Positions 9,404 through 18,157 of a stretch of 64,000 nt of DNA are shown here, in pieces (the first letter of the stretch is position 1; each line of letters starts with the position of its first letter). The translations under genes were made by a program, and so were the position numbers. The notes under the pieces were generated by a model. The model searched no databases, had not been told where the DNA came from, and saw only the letters and a program-made list of their open reading frames with translations. Source of the stretch: an uncultured Erysipelotrichaceae bacterium (GTDB lineage Bacteria; Bacillota_I; Bacilli_A; RF39; UBA660); contig CADANC010000005.1 in the NCBI GenBank assembly GCA_902789225.1, positions 1 through 64,000 of the forward strand, given 5' to 3'.

Positions 9404-9439
9404 AATAAAAACCCTAATTCAATAATTTATTGAATCAGG
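9404..9439 (-). terminator. Intrinsic terminator of pyrP-upp
   Basis: Read on the minus strand: CCTGATTCAAT and ATTGAATTAGG pair around a 5-nt loop, with one G-T pair, followed by a T-rich tract after the upp stop. Confidence 0.75.
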
Positions 9440-9461
9440 ATAAATATTATTATAAATTTAT

Positions 9462-10091
9462 TTATTTTGTTCCAAAAATTCTATCTCCAGCATCACCAAG
9501 TCCAGGAACTATATATTTATTCTCATTTAGTTTTTTGTCAATATGAGCAGTATATATAGGTACATCAGGATGTTTTTCACTAACTGCTTTTATTCCTTCA
9601 GGAGCACTAATAATACATAAGAATCTAATATTTTTAACACCTTTTTCTTTTAATAAATCAATAGCATCAATTGCACTTCCTCCAGTAGCAAGCATTGGAT
9701 CTAGAAGAAATACTGTTTTCTTTTCAATATCTTTAGGTACTTTAAAGAAATAATTAACAGGTTCAAATGTTTCTTCATCACGATACATTCCTATATGACC
9801 AATTTTAGCATTAGGAATAACATTTTTAACTCCATCTAACATACCTAGACCAGCTCTAAGTATAGGAATAAATGCATAATCATTTTCATCAAATTTATGA
9901 GTTTTCATTTTAGTAATAGGTGTTTCAATCTCACATGATTTTAATTTAACATCTCTCATAGCTTCATAACAAAGTAAAGTAGCTATTTCACCAATTAATT
10001 CTCTAAACTCTTTTGTTCCTGTATTTTTATCTCTTAATATAGCTAATTTATGTTCTATTAAAGGATGATCTAGTTCATAGATATTATTCAT
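9462..10091 (-). CDS. upp: Uracil phosphoribosyltransferase
   Basis: Converts uracil plus PRPP to UMP in pyrimidine salvage, in the cytosol. The 209-aa length is normal for the family. Diagnostic segments are ILRAGLGM near residue 77, the PRPP-binding loop [10 protein letters not shown] near 131-140, and the C-terminal uracil-binding PGLGDAGDR. Its start overlaps the end of the uracil permease gene by 8 nt, so the two are translationally coupled. Uptake and phosphoribosylation of uracil are thus made together under the leader described at 11636-11794. Confidence 0.97.
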   Translation of the reverse strand: MNNIYELDHPLIEHKLAILRDKNTGTKEFRELIGEIATLLCYEAMRDVKLKSCEIETPITKMKTHKFDENDYAFIPILRAGLGMLDGVKNVIPNAKIGHIGMYRDEETFEPVNYFFKVPKDIEKKTVFLLDPMLATGGSAIDAIDLLKEKGVKNIRFLCIISAPEGIKAVSEKHPDVPIYTAHIDKKLNENKYIVPGLGDAGDRIFGTK

Positions 10092-11604
10092 TTTTCTTTT
10101 TCTTCTTCTTTCTATTGTCTGAATTTTCTAGTATATAGAATTCTTTCCTAATCTCTTTTAAAATATCATCCTTTAATTCAACTGTTAATTCATCTTTTAT
10201 ATCACTTTTTAGTTTAGAATAATCTTCCTTAATACCTACAACATCTTGTACTATTGTAGCAATTGCTTCCTCTTCTTCTTTTTCATCTTTAATTATTAGA
10301 TTCAATATAATTCCTACTATAGCAGCTAAACTCATTCCAGAAATTTGTACTGATAAACCATTACCTGTTGCGATAGAAAATGCTGCTCCACCAAGTCCTA
10401 AAACTAACATAGCAGAAGCTACAATAATATTCTTATTTTTACTAAAATCAGTATTATTTTGAATTAAAACTTTCAAACCATTAACTGAAATGAATCCATA
10501 TAGTAATAGTGATACACCACCAAGTACTGGATTAGGAATTGTTTGAACTAGAGCAGTAAACTTTCCTAAGAATCCTAATATTATAGAAAATATTGCTGCA
10601 AGTCCAATTACCCAAACTGATGCATTTCTAGTCATACCTACAACTGAAGTGTTTTCACCATAAGTTGTATTAGCAGGTCCACCTAACATACCAGCAACGA
10701 ATGTAGCTAGACCATCACCCATAAGTGTTCTATCAAGACCAGGATCTTTTAATAAGTCTTTATCAATAATAGTACTTAATGCTTTATGATCTCCGATATG
10801 TTCAGCCATTGTAACTAAAGCAATAGGAGCCATAGTTAAAGCAATCATTATATTAGGCTTATAACTTACAAATGGTACATAGAATTCAGGAATTTGGAAC
10901 CATTTAGCAGAAGAAATCATACTAAAGTCAACTAATCCCATACAACAAGCAGAAATATATCCTACAACAATACCTACTAAGAAAGGTATTATTTTGAAAA
11001 ATCCTTTTGCTTTAGTCATAGTAATTATAGTTGCTAAAAAAGTAATTAAAGCAACAACAGGACCTTTCCATTCAATTCCTTTAACATTGATACTAGTATC
11101 AAATATATTGCCAACAGCACTAGATGCAAGACCTAAACCTATAATCATAATCATAGGTCCAATAACAATAGGTGGTAATATTTTATCAATCCAATTCTTA
11201 CCAGCTATTTTTATGATTATTGATACTATTACATATACAATACCAACAACCATAACACCTGTCATAGCTCCACTTATACCACCTTCCATTCCTCCACTAG
11301 ATGCTCCAGCAATATATGCCGCAATAATAGGAGATATGAAGGCAAATGAACTACCTAAAAATACAGGTGACCTTCCTTTAGTACAAAGAATATAAATAAG
11401 TGTACCTATACCAGCTGTAACTAATGCAACTGCTATAGATAAAGCATGTCCAGGTACCCCAGCAGCTGAAATACCTGCATTTACTAATATTGGAACTAGT
11501 ACTGTCGCACCAAACATAGCAAATACATGTTGAAAAGCTAATATTATCCATTGAACAATAGGTGGCTTTTCATTGATGTCATATAACATCTTTTTCTTTT
11601 TCAT
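10084..11604 (-). CDS. pyrP: Uracil permease (NCS2/UraA-PyrP family)
   Basis: About 12-14 membrane segments cover residues 20-440. Family motifs are visible: [17 protein letters not shown] (substrate/proton site region), the AEHIGDH motif in the middle of the protein with its essential Glu and His, and PVLGG near helix 12. It imports uracil with protons. The C-terminal ~70 residues are a charged, Lys/Glu-rich cytoplasmic tail, longer than in B. subtilis PyrP. The gene follows an attenuator and overlaps upp. Fine substrate choice (uracil rather than xanthine) is supported mainly by the upp linkage. Confidence 0.93.
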   Translation of the reverse strand: MKKKKMLYDINEKPPIVQWIILAFQHVFAMFGATVLVPILVNAGISAAGVPGHALSIAVALVTAGIGTLIYILCTKGRSPVFLGSSFAFISPIIAAYIAGASSGGMEGGISGAMTGVMVVGIVYVIVSIIIKIAGKNWIDKILPPIVIGPMIMIIGLGLASSAVGNIFDTSINVKGIEWKGPVVALITFLATIITMTKAKGFFKIIPFLVGIVVGYISACCMGLVDFSMISSAKWFQIPEFYVPFVSYKPNIMIALTMAPIALVTMAEHIGDHKALSTIIDKDLLKDPGLDRTLMGDGLATFVAGMLGGPANTTYGENTSVVGMTRNASVWVIGLAAIFSIILGFLGKFTALVQTIPNPVLGGVSLLLYGFISVNGLKVLIQNNTDFSKNKNIIVASAMLVLGLGGAAFSIATGNGLSVQISGMSLAAIVGIILNLIIKDEKEEEEAIATIVQDVVGIKEDYSKLKSDIKDELTVELKDDILKEIRKEFYILENSDNRKKKKKKNE

Positions 11605-11635
11605 AAAAACTTCCTCCCTGAAAGTAAAAGATTAC

Positions 11636-11669
11636 AAAAAAAGAGATAGTTAATAAAACTAACTATCTC
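11636..11669 (-). terminator. Attenuator terminator in the pyrP leader
   Basis: On the minus strand, GAGATAGTTA and TAACTATCTC form a perfect 10-bp stem with a 7-nt loop followed by seven T. It lies between the leader peptide stop and the pyrP ribosome-binding site, so pyrP requires read-through. The first stem bases are part of the TGA stop of the leader ORF. Confidence 0.85.
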
Positions 11670-11742
11670 AATAACTAAGAAAAATAGGAAAAATTACTCC
11701 TACACATTTAGATTCAAAAATTCTAATCTCTTGTAGTTTCAT
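11668..11742 (-). CDS. Putative 24-aa pyrP leader peptide
   Basis: ATG at 11742 is preceded by GGGAG 9 nt upstream. The frame encodes 24 residues and ends at TGA 11670-11668, overlapping the first bases of the terminator stem. The last third is unusually U-rich (two runs of five U, transcript region 11671-11700). A ribosome at the stop would cover the 5' arm of the terminator. This is the layout of the UTP-sensitive E. coli pyrBI/pyrE leaders, where slow transcription of the U tract lets the ribosome prevent termination. The mechanism is inferred; the ORF, U tract and hairpin are seen directly. No PyrR-binding loop was recognised. Confidence 0.6.
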   Translation of the reverse strand: MKLQEIRIFESKCVGVIFPIFLSY

Positions 11743-11764
11743 AATCTTTCACTCCCTTATTAGA

Positions 11765-11794
11765 ATAATATTATAAACTAATTATAAATGTCAA
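11765..11794 (-). promoter_or_regulatory. Promoter of the pyrP-upp operon
   Basis: On the minus strand, TTGACA (11794-11789), an 18-nt spacer and TATTAT (11770-11765). Transcription would begin just before the leader ribosome-binding site. Confidence 0.65.
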
Positions 11795-11799
11795 TATAT

Positions 11800-11828
11800 T
11801 TTACAAATTATTTATATCGTGTTATAAT
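11800..11828 (+). promoter_or_regulatory. Promoter of the 249-aa gene
   Basis: TTTACA (11800-11805), 17-nt spacer, TATAAT (11823-11828). It is divergent from, and adjacent to, the pyrP promoter. Confidence 0.8.
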
Positions 11829-11859
11829 ATACAAAGTTTTTTAAGAGGAAGGTGATAAT

Positions 11860-12609
11860 ATGGATTTATTAAGAAGTTTAAAATTAAATAGTATAACCAA
11901 AAAATTAGGAAGTATTGTCATATCTGATGATAGAATTGATTGCTACGTTGACAACAATAAATTACGAAAATATTTAGAAAAGAAAAAGAATTTTTTAAAT
12001 CTAGATAGTACTCAAAAAAAATCTGAGTATGGTATAGATAAACCTATAACTTATCATATTAGTGATTATTGTTTTGATGGTATAGTAATCTCTACTAGTG
12101 ATAGTATTCATTTTAGTAGTTGTACTTTTAATGATGAAGTAACTATTGCTAAAGCAAATCAAATAGTATTAGAAAACAATGATTATAATAATAGTACAAA
12201 TAGATTTAGATATAATGATAGATTCTTTATAGGAACTAATATAAAAGAATTTATTATGTTAAATGATAGTTATGAAAATGAAGGAGAAGACTATAAAGTA
12301 GATATGAAAGTAAAAGCAGAATCTATTAGATTTAGTAATTCTAATGTACTAAATGGAGTAGGAGCACTTAATCTAGAAGCAAATACTGTTTTACTAGAAA
12401 ATTCTTCAATAGCATCAGAAAGTACTCTTATTCAATCAAAGAAAGTAATTATTGATGATTCATCATCTATAGAAGGATCAAGAGCAGTAATGATTTATTC
12501 TACAGAAATTGAAAATCAAGATAATGTTTATTCTCCAAAGACAATTATTAATGGTTTACAAGTAGAGTCAAAGAAAAAGACTAGTCATAGAGTAAAAAAG
12601 CATGACTAG
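11860..12609 (+). CDS. Hypothetical cytosolic beta-solenoid-like protein
   Basis: Not recognised by family. The 249 aa have no signal peptide or membrane helix. From about residue 60 onward, short strands recur with Ser/Asn at turns (FSSCTF, IRFSNSNV, VLLENSS, VIIDDSSS), the pattern of a right-handed beta-helix or bactofilin-like fold. The C-terminus is basic. AGGAAGGTG precedes ATG 11860. It is a single-gene unit with its own promoter; the terminator stem lies inside the last codons. A scaffold role is only a guess from the fold. Confidence 0.6.
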   Translation: MDLLRSLKLNSITKKLGSIVISDDRIDCYVDNNKLRKYLEKKKNFLNLDSTQKKSEYGIDKPITYHISDYCFDGIVISTSDSIHFSSCTFNDEVTIAKANQIVLENNDYNNSTNRFRYNDRFFIGTNIKEFIMLNDSYENEGEDYKVDMKVKAESIRFSNSNVLNGVGALNLEANTVLLENSSIASESTLIQSKKVIIDDSSSIEGSRAVMIYSTEIENQDNVYSPKTIINGLQVESKKKTSHRVKKHD

Positions 12610-12618
12610 TCTTTTTTT
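12574..12618. terminator. Bidirectional terminator inside a 3' coding end
   Basis: A 15-bp perfect stem, AAAAAGACTAGTCAT with its complement, spans the last codons and stop of the beta-solenoid gene. T-runs on both strands serve that gene and the convergent metallophosphoesterase-like gene. Confidence 0.85.
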
Positions 12619-13504
12619 ATTTATTACTTATTCTAAAAAAATTAATACTAGGTAAATTATTAAATCTAATACCAATATTATCAGTACCTATACCAGAAGA
12701 TACATATATCTTAATTCCTTCTTTTTCATAATAAGGATTAGTATATTTATGTTCTCCTTTGATCAAGCCACCAATAACAGGTAGTCTAACATATCCATTA
12801 TGATTACCACCAACAAGAACTAAATTAGGTTTAAACTTAATAAGATCATCTACATAATAATCACTATTAGCGATAACTATAGAATAATAACTACTATTAA
12901 TATCTTTAAAAGCTTCATTTAAATTACTTTTACTATATATATCTAATCCAACTAAATTAATAGGAACATTTCCTTCATTATAGATTAATTCTCTAGAATT
13001 ATTTAATATCATAAATCCACTCTGATTCATAATAGTCATAAATTCTTCTTTATCTTCATCTCCATATACAGCATATTTTCCAAGACTTGCATCTATTTCT
13101 TTTAAATTATTAATAATTCTTTCCATTTCTTTATTATTTGGTTTATATTGATCATCTATTAAGTTACCTGTATATAAAACAATATCAGGCTTTCGCTCAT
13201 TAATTATTTTAACTAATTTCTTAATATCATCATTATTAATACTAGAACCATATTTAATATCACTTACCTGTATAATTTTAATCCCATTAAAACTATCAGG
13301 AATCTTTTCATTAATAATTCTTTTTTCATTAACTTTAATTATCCCAGTATTAATATATTTATTAACAAAAAAGAATACTATAAACAAAGCAATAATTAAA
13401 AGAATAATTTTAATAACATTAAGAACTATCTTTTTTCTATTTTTTTTCTTTTCTTCTAAATCAATCTCATCTTGTAAGTTTTCATTGATTTCTTCTCTAG
13501 TCAT
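12617..13504 (-). CDS. Degenerate membrane-anchored metallophosphoesterase-like protein
   Basis: ATG 13504 is used because GGTG lies 6 nt upstream; longer frames begin only at TTG or GTG. The 295-aa protein has an acidic/basic N-terminus, one membrane helix (about 26-50), then a YkuE/YaeI-type calcineurin-like phosphoesterase fold recognisable throughout, including the C-terminal YVSSGIGTDNIGIRFNNLP. Most metal ligands are replaced: the DxH motif is SDIKYG (81-86), GDxxD is TGNLID (112-117), GNHD is YGDED (147-151), the lone His is IANSD (211-215), and GHTHGGQ is GGNHNGY. It is therefore probably inactive as a phosphoesterase and may bind a ligand or partner. The frame is intact, so it is not simply decaying. 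Confidence 0.75.
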   Translation of the reverse strand: MTREEINENLQDEIDLEEKKKNRKKIVLNVIKIILLIIALFIVFFFVNKYINTGIIKVNEKRIINEKIPDSFNGIKIIQVSDIKYGSSINNDDIKKLVKIINERKPDIVLYTGNLIDDQYKPNNKEMERIINNLKEIDASLGKYAVYGDEDKEEFMTIMNQSGFMILNNSRELIYNEGNVPINLVGLDIYSKSNLNEAFKDINSSYYSIVIANSDYYVDDLIKFKPNLVLVGGNHNGYVRLPVIGGLIKGEHKYTNPYYEKEGIKIYVSSGIGTDNIGIRFNNLPSINFFRISNK

Positions 13505-13595
13505 GTACCTCACCAATTATATTTTATCATATGTTACTTTTTTTATGAAAAAATATTTGATAGAATAGAAATGGACTTTTTTAGGAGATGATTAA

Positions 13596-14905
13596 ATGAA
13601 ATATGATGTTGCGATAATAGGTGCAGGTCCAGCTGGTTTATTTACAGCATATAAACTTATTGAAGAAAACAAAAAATTAAAAATAGTTATATTAGAAAGA
13701 GGATCTGATGTAGAACATAGAGTATGTCCTATGAATAAAAAAGGTATACCATGTCAAAATTGTAACCCATGTGCAATTTTGTCAGGTTATGGTGGAGCAG
13801 GAACTTTTTCTGATGGAAAACTAAATTTTATTCCTAAATTAGGTAAAAGCGATTTAACTAAATATATGTTAGAGTCAGAAGCAAATGCACTAATAGATGA
13901 AACAGAAGAAATATTTAATAAATTTAAAATGGATGCTGAAGTATATCCATCTAATATGGATGAAGCAATGGAAATTAGAAAAAAAGTTGCTATAGCTGGA
14001 GCAAAACTATTAATTATTAAACAAAAACATCTTGGTAGTGATCATTTACCTGAATATATTGAAGGAATATCTAACTATCTTATTGATAAAGGAGTAACTC
14101 TACTTGATAAAACTGATGTAGTAGATATTCATACTGAAAATGAAAATAAGCATGTTATAACATACAAGAAAGGTAAAAAAGAAGAAACTCTTGAATCTAA
14201 ATATGTTGTTGTTGCTCCAGGAAGAACTGGTGCTAAATGGATACAAGAATTAGCTGATAAATATGAAATACCTTATTTATCTCAATCTATAGAAATTGGG
14301 GTGATGAAATAAGAACTTTCTGTACTAATCCAGGTGGCTTTGTTGCTAAAGAAAACTATTATGGATATATCTGTGTTAATGGACATGCCTTAAAAGATAT
14401 TAAATCAGACAATACAAATTTTGCTTTTATTTCAAAGGTTAATTTAACACAACCTGTAACTAATACTCGCCAATATGGAGAATCAATTGCTCGTATAGCA
14501 AACGTCCTAGGAGATGGAAAACCAATTATCCAATCACTTAAAGATTTACGTAATGCAAGAAGAAGTGAATGGCATCGTATAAATAAAGGATTTATTGAAC
14601 CTACTCTAAAAGATTGTGTTGCTGGAGACTTAGCACTAGTTTTACCTCATAGAATTATTACTAATATTTTAGAAGGTTTAGAAACTCTAGATAAGATTAT
14701 TCCAGGAGTAAACAATGATGATACTTTATTATATGGACCAGAAATAAAATTCTTCTCAAATGAAATTGAAACAGATAATAAATTTAGATTAAAAGATGAT
14801 AATATATATTTCATAGGAGATGGAGCAGGAAAAGCAGGTAATATAGTAACTGCTGCTGCAACAGGAATCGTAAGTGCAAAAGACATTCTAGAAAGGGAAA
14901 AATAA
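13596..14905 (+). pseudogene. FAD-dependent oxidoreductase (COG2509-like), disrupted by frameshift and probable deletion
   Basis: The first part (13596-14312) begins with an FAD Rossmann motif GAGPAGL and includes CxxxxxGIPCQNCxPC and GGAGTFSDGKL, typical of the COG2509/UbiB-like dehydrogenases. It stops at TAA 14310-14312, just after the IEIGV strand. The second part continues in another frame from about 14303 (DEIRTFCTNPGGF) to TAA 14905, ending with the FAD-binding IGDGAGKAGNI. Compared with the family, about 30 residues between the IGVR strand and the RTFCTN strand are missing, so a deletion plus frame change best explains it. A sequencing or assembly error is possible. Both halves are well conserved, so the event is recent. 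Confidence 0.75.
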
Positions 14906-14906
14906 T

Positions 14907-15581
14907 ATGAAAAAATTAATACCAATAATAGCAATTATTTTAGTAGTAATAATAATAGTAATAGGAAATATGGCTACTAAAAAAGAAGTAAAAGAAGACT
15001 TATTAAATATTAATTATGATGTAAATACAAATGAAGCAACTCTAAATTATGATACTAAAAATCCAGTTGTTGCTATGTATATTAAAAACTATGGATCAGT
15101 AGTTATAGAATTATATCCTGATGTTGCTCCTAATACAGTAAATAATTTTATTTCTTTAGTAAAATCAGGATTCTATGATAATAATACATTCCATAGATTA
15201 GTAGAAGGATTTGTATTACAAGGAGGAGATCCAACTGGAACAGGAACAGGTGATCCAGGATACACAATAAAAGGAGAATTTGCATCTAACGGAGTAGAAA
15301 ACAAACTAAAACATACTGAAAGAGTAGTATCAATGGCTAGAGGAACTGATAAGAATTCTGCAGGAAGTCAATTCTTCATTATGTTAGGTTCATCTACAAC
15401 ACTAGATGGAGATTACGCTGCATTTGGTAAAGTAATAGATGGTTGGGATAATATATTAAATATAGTAGAAAATGAAGAAGTAGAAGATGAAAACTTAAAA
15501 AAGAATTTAACTATAGTAAAAGCTTTAGTAGATACAAAAGGAAAAACTTACAAAGAACCAGAAAAAATAAAAAAGAATTAG
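14907..15581 (+). CDS. Membrane-anchored cyclophilin-type peptidyl-prolyl isomerase
   Basis: 224 aa with a single N-terminal helix (4-20) and no clear cleavage site or lipobox, then a cyclophilin domain (about 48-205). Active-site and signature residues are visible: FHR near 92-94, a FVLQGGDP loop, GSQFFI near 149-154 and a GxV segment in the AAFGKV strand. It catalyses cis-trans isomerisation of prolyl bonds, here outside the membrane, and probably helps fold exported proteins. It starts 1 nt after the broken oxidoreductase stop, with AAGGG upstream, and ends at a terminator. Confidence 0.9.
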   Translation: MKKLIPIIAIILVVIIIVIGNMATKKEVKEDLLNINYDVNTNEATLNYDTKNPVVAMYIKNYGSVVIELYPDVAPNTVNNFISLVKSGFYDNNTFHRLVEGFVLQGGDPTGTGTGDPGYTIKGEFASNGVENKLKHTERVVSMARGTDKNSAGSQFFIMLGSSTTLDGDYAAFGKVIDGWDNILNIVENEEVEDENLKKNLTIVKALVDTKGKTYKEPEKIKKN

Positions 15582-15601
15582 CTAATAACTAATAATAAAA
15601 A

Positions 15602-15629
15602 CAAATGTCAATTAGACATTTGCTTTTTT
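15602..15629 (+). terminator. Intrinsic terminator
   Basis: An 8-bp stem CAAATGTC / GACATTTG with a 5-nt loop, then CTTTTTT, follows the cyclophilin gene. Confidence 0.8.
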
Positions 15630-15682
15630 ATATTAATTAATTAATATAAATTTTTAGTGATATTATTAAAATAGGTGATGAT

Positions 15683-17512
15683 ATGAGAAAAATATTATTA
15701 TTAGTTATAATAGCAACATTATTTTTAATTAATTATAGTGTTTTTGCTGAAGAATGCAAAACAAATAACATAGGAATTGAATCAATTAATGTGAAAGAAA
15801 AGTCAAAATACACCGAAGAACTAGCTAATCCAACATTAGAAAACAATAAATTAAAACTCAACTTAAAAATGTATGATGTTGGTGATTATATAAATTATGA
15901 GATAAAAATAAAAAATAATTCAAATGAAGTTTATTATTTTGATGAAAACTCTATAAATAATAATTCAAATTATTTTATATATTCTTTATCTTATAAAGAT
16001 GGATCTAATAGAATAGAACCAAACAAATCAAAAATAATCTATTTAAAAGTTGAATATAAAAATGAAGTAGAAAAACAAAAATTCTTTAGTGGAAAATACA
16101 ATGATAATGGAATTGTTTCTATTAACTTAGTAGATAGAAAACCTATTTTGAATAATCCATTAACAAAAAGTAATAATATAATAATGTTTATTTTATTTTT
16201 AATATTGCTAACTGTTATATTGTTTAAATGTAATAATAAGAAAGCAACGACATATATTTTATTATTATTTTTATCTTTATTTGTACCAATAACTACATAT
16301 GCATTATGTAAAGCAAATATTGATATTGAATCAAATATAATTGTTGGTAAAGTTAAACCTAATCCATGTACATATAACGGAGAATTAGTCCCAGGTGCAG
16401 AATATGTAAATGGACAATATACTTATAGGTATATGCAAGAATACGATTACAATTATGCTTCAAATAAAGTAGATTGGGTTGCAATTAATAAAGATGGCTG
16501 GGGTGTGATTCTTACCAATAAAGACTCATCTAATCCAGTTACTACAAAATTATGCACATCAATAAATGATAAACCAATTGTATCCATGAGTTATATGTTT
16601 GCAGGTAGTAAGACTACAAGCATAGATTTAAGTAGTTTTGATACATCAAATGTTTATAATATGCAAGTAATGTTTAGTGGAGTTACTAATGTAGAAGAAT
16701 ATGATTTAAGTAGCTTTGATACATCAAATGTTTATAATATGCCAGCAATGTTTATTGGTAATTCTTTAGTAAAAAAATATGATTTACATGGATTTGATAC
16801 ATCTAAAGTTAAGGACATGGGATGTATGTTTTGTTCTAATTCATCTTTAAAAGAAATAGATTTAAGCACCTTTAATACATCAAGTCTTGAATCAGCACAA
16901 GCATTATTTTCTAGTTCAAATAATTTAGAAAAAGTCATAATGGATAATTGGAATATAAGAAACTCATCAGTTTTAGGAGGTGCTTTTAGTGGAACAAATA
17001 TAAAAACCCTTTCATTGAAAAATTGGAAAATACCAGAAAATTTTACACATTCATTGGGCTGTAGAGCTACAAGCTTATGCACTAAGAATATAGAAACAAT
17101 TGATGTTACAGGGTGGGATTTAAGTAAAACAAAAAATGTAGAAGGCTTATTTGCAAATTCATACGTTAAGGAAATAATAGGACTTAATACATGGGATACT
17201 TCGAATATTACAAATATGGATGGAATGTTTCAATTTGATTATAATTTAACAGAATTAGATTTATCTTCTTTTGATACCAGAAATGTTACATCTACAAGAT
17301 GGATGTTTATGGACGACTCCAAATTAAAAACAATAAAAGCAAGCGATAATTTTAAATTAGACCATGTTACAATAGAAAATTCTGATACAATGTTTCAAAA
17401 CTGTACATCATTAGTAGGTGGAAATGGTACATTGTATAATGGAAATCATTTGGATAAAGAATATGCAAGAATAGATAATCCTGGTATACCTGGTTACTTT
17501 ACCAAAAAATAG
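15683..17512 (+). CDS. BspA-type (DUF285) repeat surface protein with two hydrophobic cores
   Basis: 609 aa. The N-terminus is a signal peptide cleaving after VFA. A beta-sandwich-like region follows (about 30-155: YDVGDYINYEIKIKNNS). Two adjacent hydrophobic segments lie at about 168-182 and 189-206; the second looks like a signal peptide itself (KK, hydrophobic core, TYA). From about residue 300 to the end there are at least nine DUF285/BspA repeats built on the pattern MFxG...LDLSSFDTSNVxNMxxMF. Such repeats form leucine-rich surfaces used for adhesion. The start follows AGGTGAT. The middle of the protein looks like two exported proteins joined. Confidence 0.85.
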   Translation: MRKILLLVIIATLFLINYSVFAEECKTNNIGIESINVKEKSKYTEELANPTLENNKLKLNLKMYDVGDYINYEIKIKNNSNEVYYFDENSINNNSNYFIYSLSYKDGSNRIEPNKSKIIYLKVEYKNEVEKQKFFSGKYNDNGIVSINLVDRKPILNNPLTKSNNIIMFILFLILLTVILFKCNNKKATTYILLLFLSLFVPITTYALCKANIDIESNIIVGKVKPNPCTYNGELVPGAEYVNGQYTYRYMQEYDYNYASNKVDWVAINKDGWGVILTNKDSSNPVTTKLCTSINDKPIVSMSYMFAGSKTTSIDLSSFDTSNVYNMQVMFSGVTNVEEYDLSSFDTSNVYNMPAMFIGNSLVKKYDLHGFDTSKVKDMGCMFCSNSSLKEIDLSTFNTSSLESAQALFSSSNNLEKVIMDNWNIRNSSVLGGAFSGTNIKTLSLKNWKIPENFTHSLGCRATSLCTKNIETIDVTGWDLSKTKNVEGLFANSYVKEIIGLNTWDTSNITNMDGMFQFDYNLTELDLSSFDTRNVTSTRWMFMDDSKLKTIKASDNFKLDHVTIENSDTMFQNCTSLVGGNGTLYNGNHLDKEYARIDNPGIPGYFTKK

Positions 17513-17535
17513 AGATTGAAATTCAATCTCTATTT
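17507..17535. terminator. Bidirectional terminator overlapping a stop codon
   Basis: A 13-bp near-perfect stem around AATAGAGATTGA with a 3-nt loop includes the TAG stop of the BspA-like gene and has T-runs both ways. It also serves the convergent deaminase gene. Confidence 0.85.
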
Positions 17536-18074
17536 TTTTTATTATTCACTTTTTCAAGAGGAATATCAGGCTTAATAGATAATAAATAATCATTTTGATA
17601 TTTCTTATCTAAACATCTATATTTCACTCCACATTCATCAAATAATCTTTTACTAACAATTGTTGAATCGCTTTTACTATATTTATCTGATAAATAAATA
17701 ACTTCTTTAATACCACTTTGTATAATTCTTTTAGCACATTCATTACAAGGAAATAAATCTACATAGATTTTAGCACCTTCTAACTCTTTTTTATTTCCTC
17801 TGAAATTATCAATAGAGTTAGCTTCAGCATGACATACATACATATATTTTGTTTCTTTAGGATCACCCTCACGTCCCCAAGGCATTTTATCATCTGAAAA
17901 ATTATTAGGAGCACCATTATATCCAATAGATAAAACTCTATCATCAGAACCAACTATACAAGCACCAACTTGAGTATTAGGATCTTTACTACGACCAGCA
18001 GATAACTTCGCAATTGCCATAAAGTATTCATCCCAACTTAAATAATCTTTTCTTCTTAAAGACAAATCAATCAC
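17523..18074 (-). CDS. Deoxycytidylate (dCMP) deaminase
   Basis: Converts dCMP to dUMP, the substrate for thymidylate synthase. Zinc ligands are visible in CHAEANSI near residues 82-89 and PCNECAK near 110-116. The N-terminus (DYLSWDEYFM, RSKDPNTQVGACIV, IGYNGAP) matches the short eukaryote-like dCMP deaminases of about 180 aa more closely than the typical ComEB sequence, from memory of those families. The start is uncertain: GTG 18074 is very near the AAGGAA, and TTG 18065 has better spacing. It is transcribed alone. Confidence 0.88.
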   Translation of the reverse strand: MIDLSLRRKDYLSWDEYFMAIAKLSAGRSKDPNTQVGACIVGSDDRVLSIGYNGAPNNFSDDKMPWGREGDPKETKYMYVCHAEANSIDNFRGNKKELEGAKIYVDLFPCNECAKRIIQSGIKEVIYLSDKYSKSDSTIVSKRLFDECGVKYRCLDKKYQNDYLLSIKPDIPLEKVNNKKNRD

Positions 18075-18104
18075 TTCCTTCTAATCTAATATAACAAATA
18101 TAAA

Positions 18105-18133
18105 TAGACTTTACAAAGAAAATATGATATAAT
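18105..18133 (+). promoter_or_regulatory. Promoter of the kinase-like gene
   Basis: TAGACT (18105-18110), 17-nt spacer, TATAAT (18128-18133), 24 nt before the ATG. Confidence 0.7.
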
Positions 18134-18157
18134 AACCGGCGTTAAGGGGTTGTTGGT

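Noticed and set aside
11605-11760. PyrR-binding attenuator
   Set aside because: No sequence matching the conserved PyrR anti-antiterminator loop was found; the only AGGGAGG-like string is the pyrP ribosome-binding site.
14285-14315. Programmed frameshift in the FAD oxidoreductase
   Set aside because: Only a GGGG run is present, no slippery heptamer or downstream stem, and about 30 family residues are missing at the same point.
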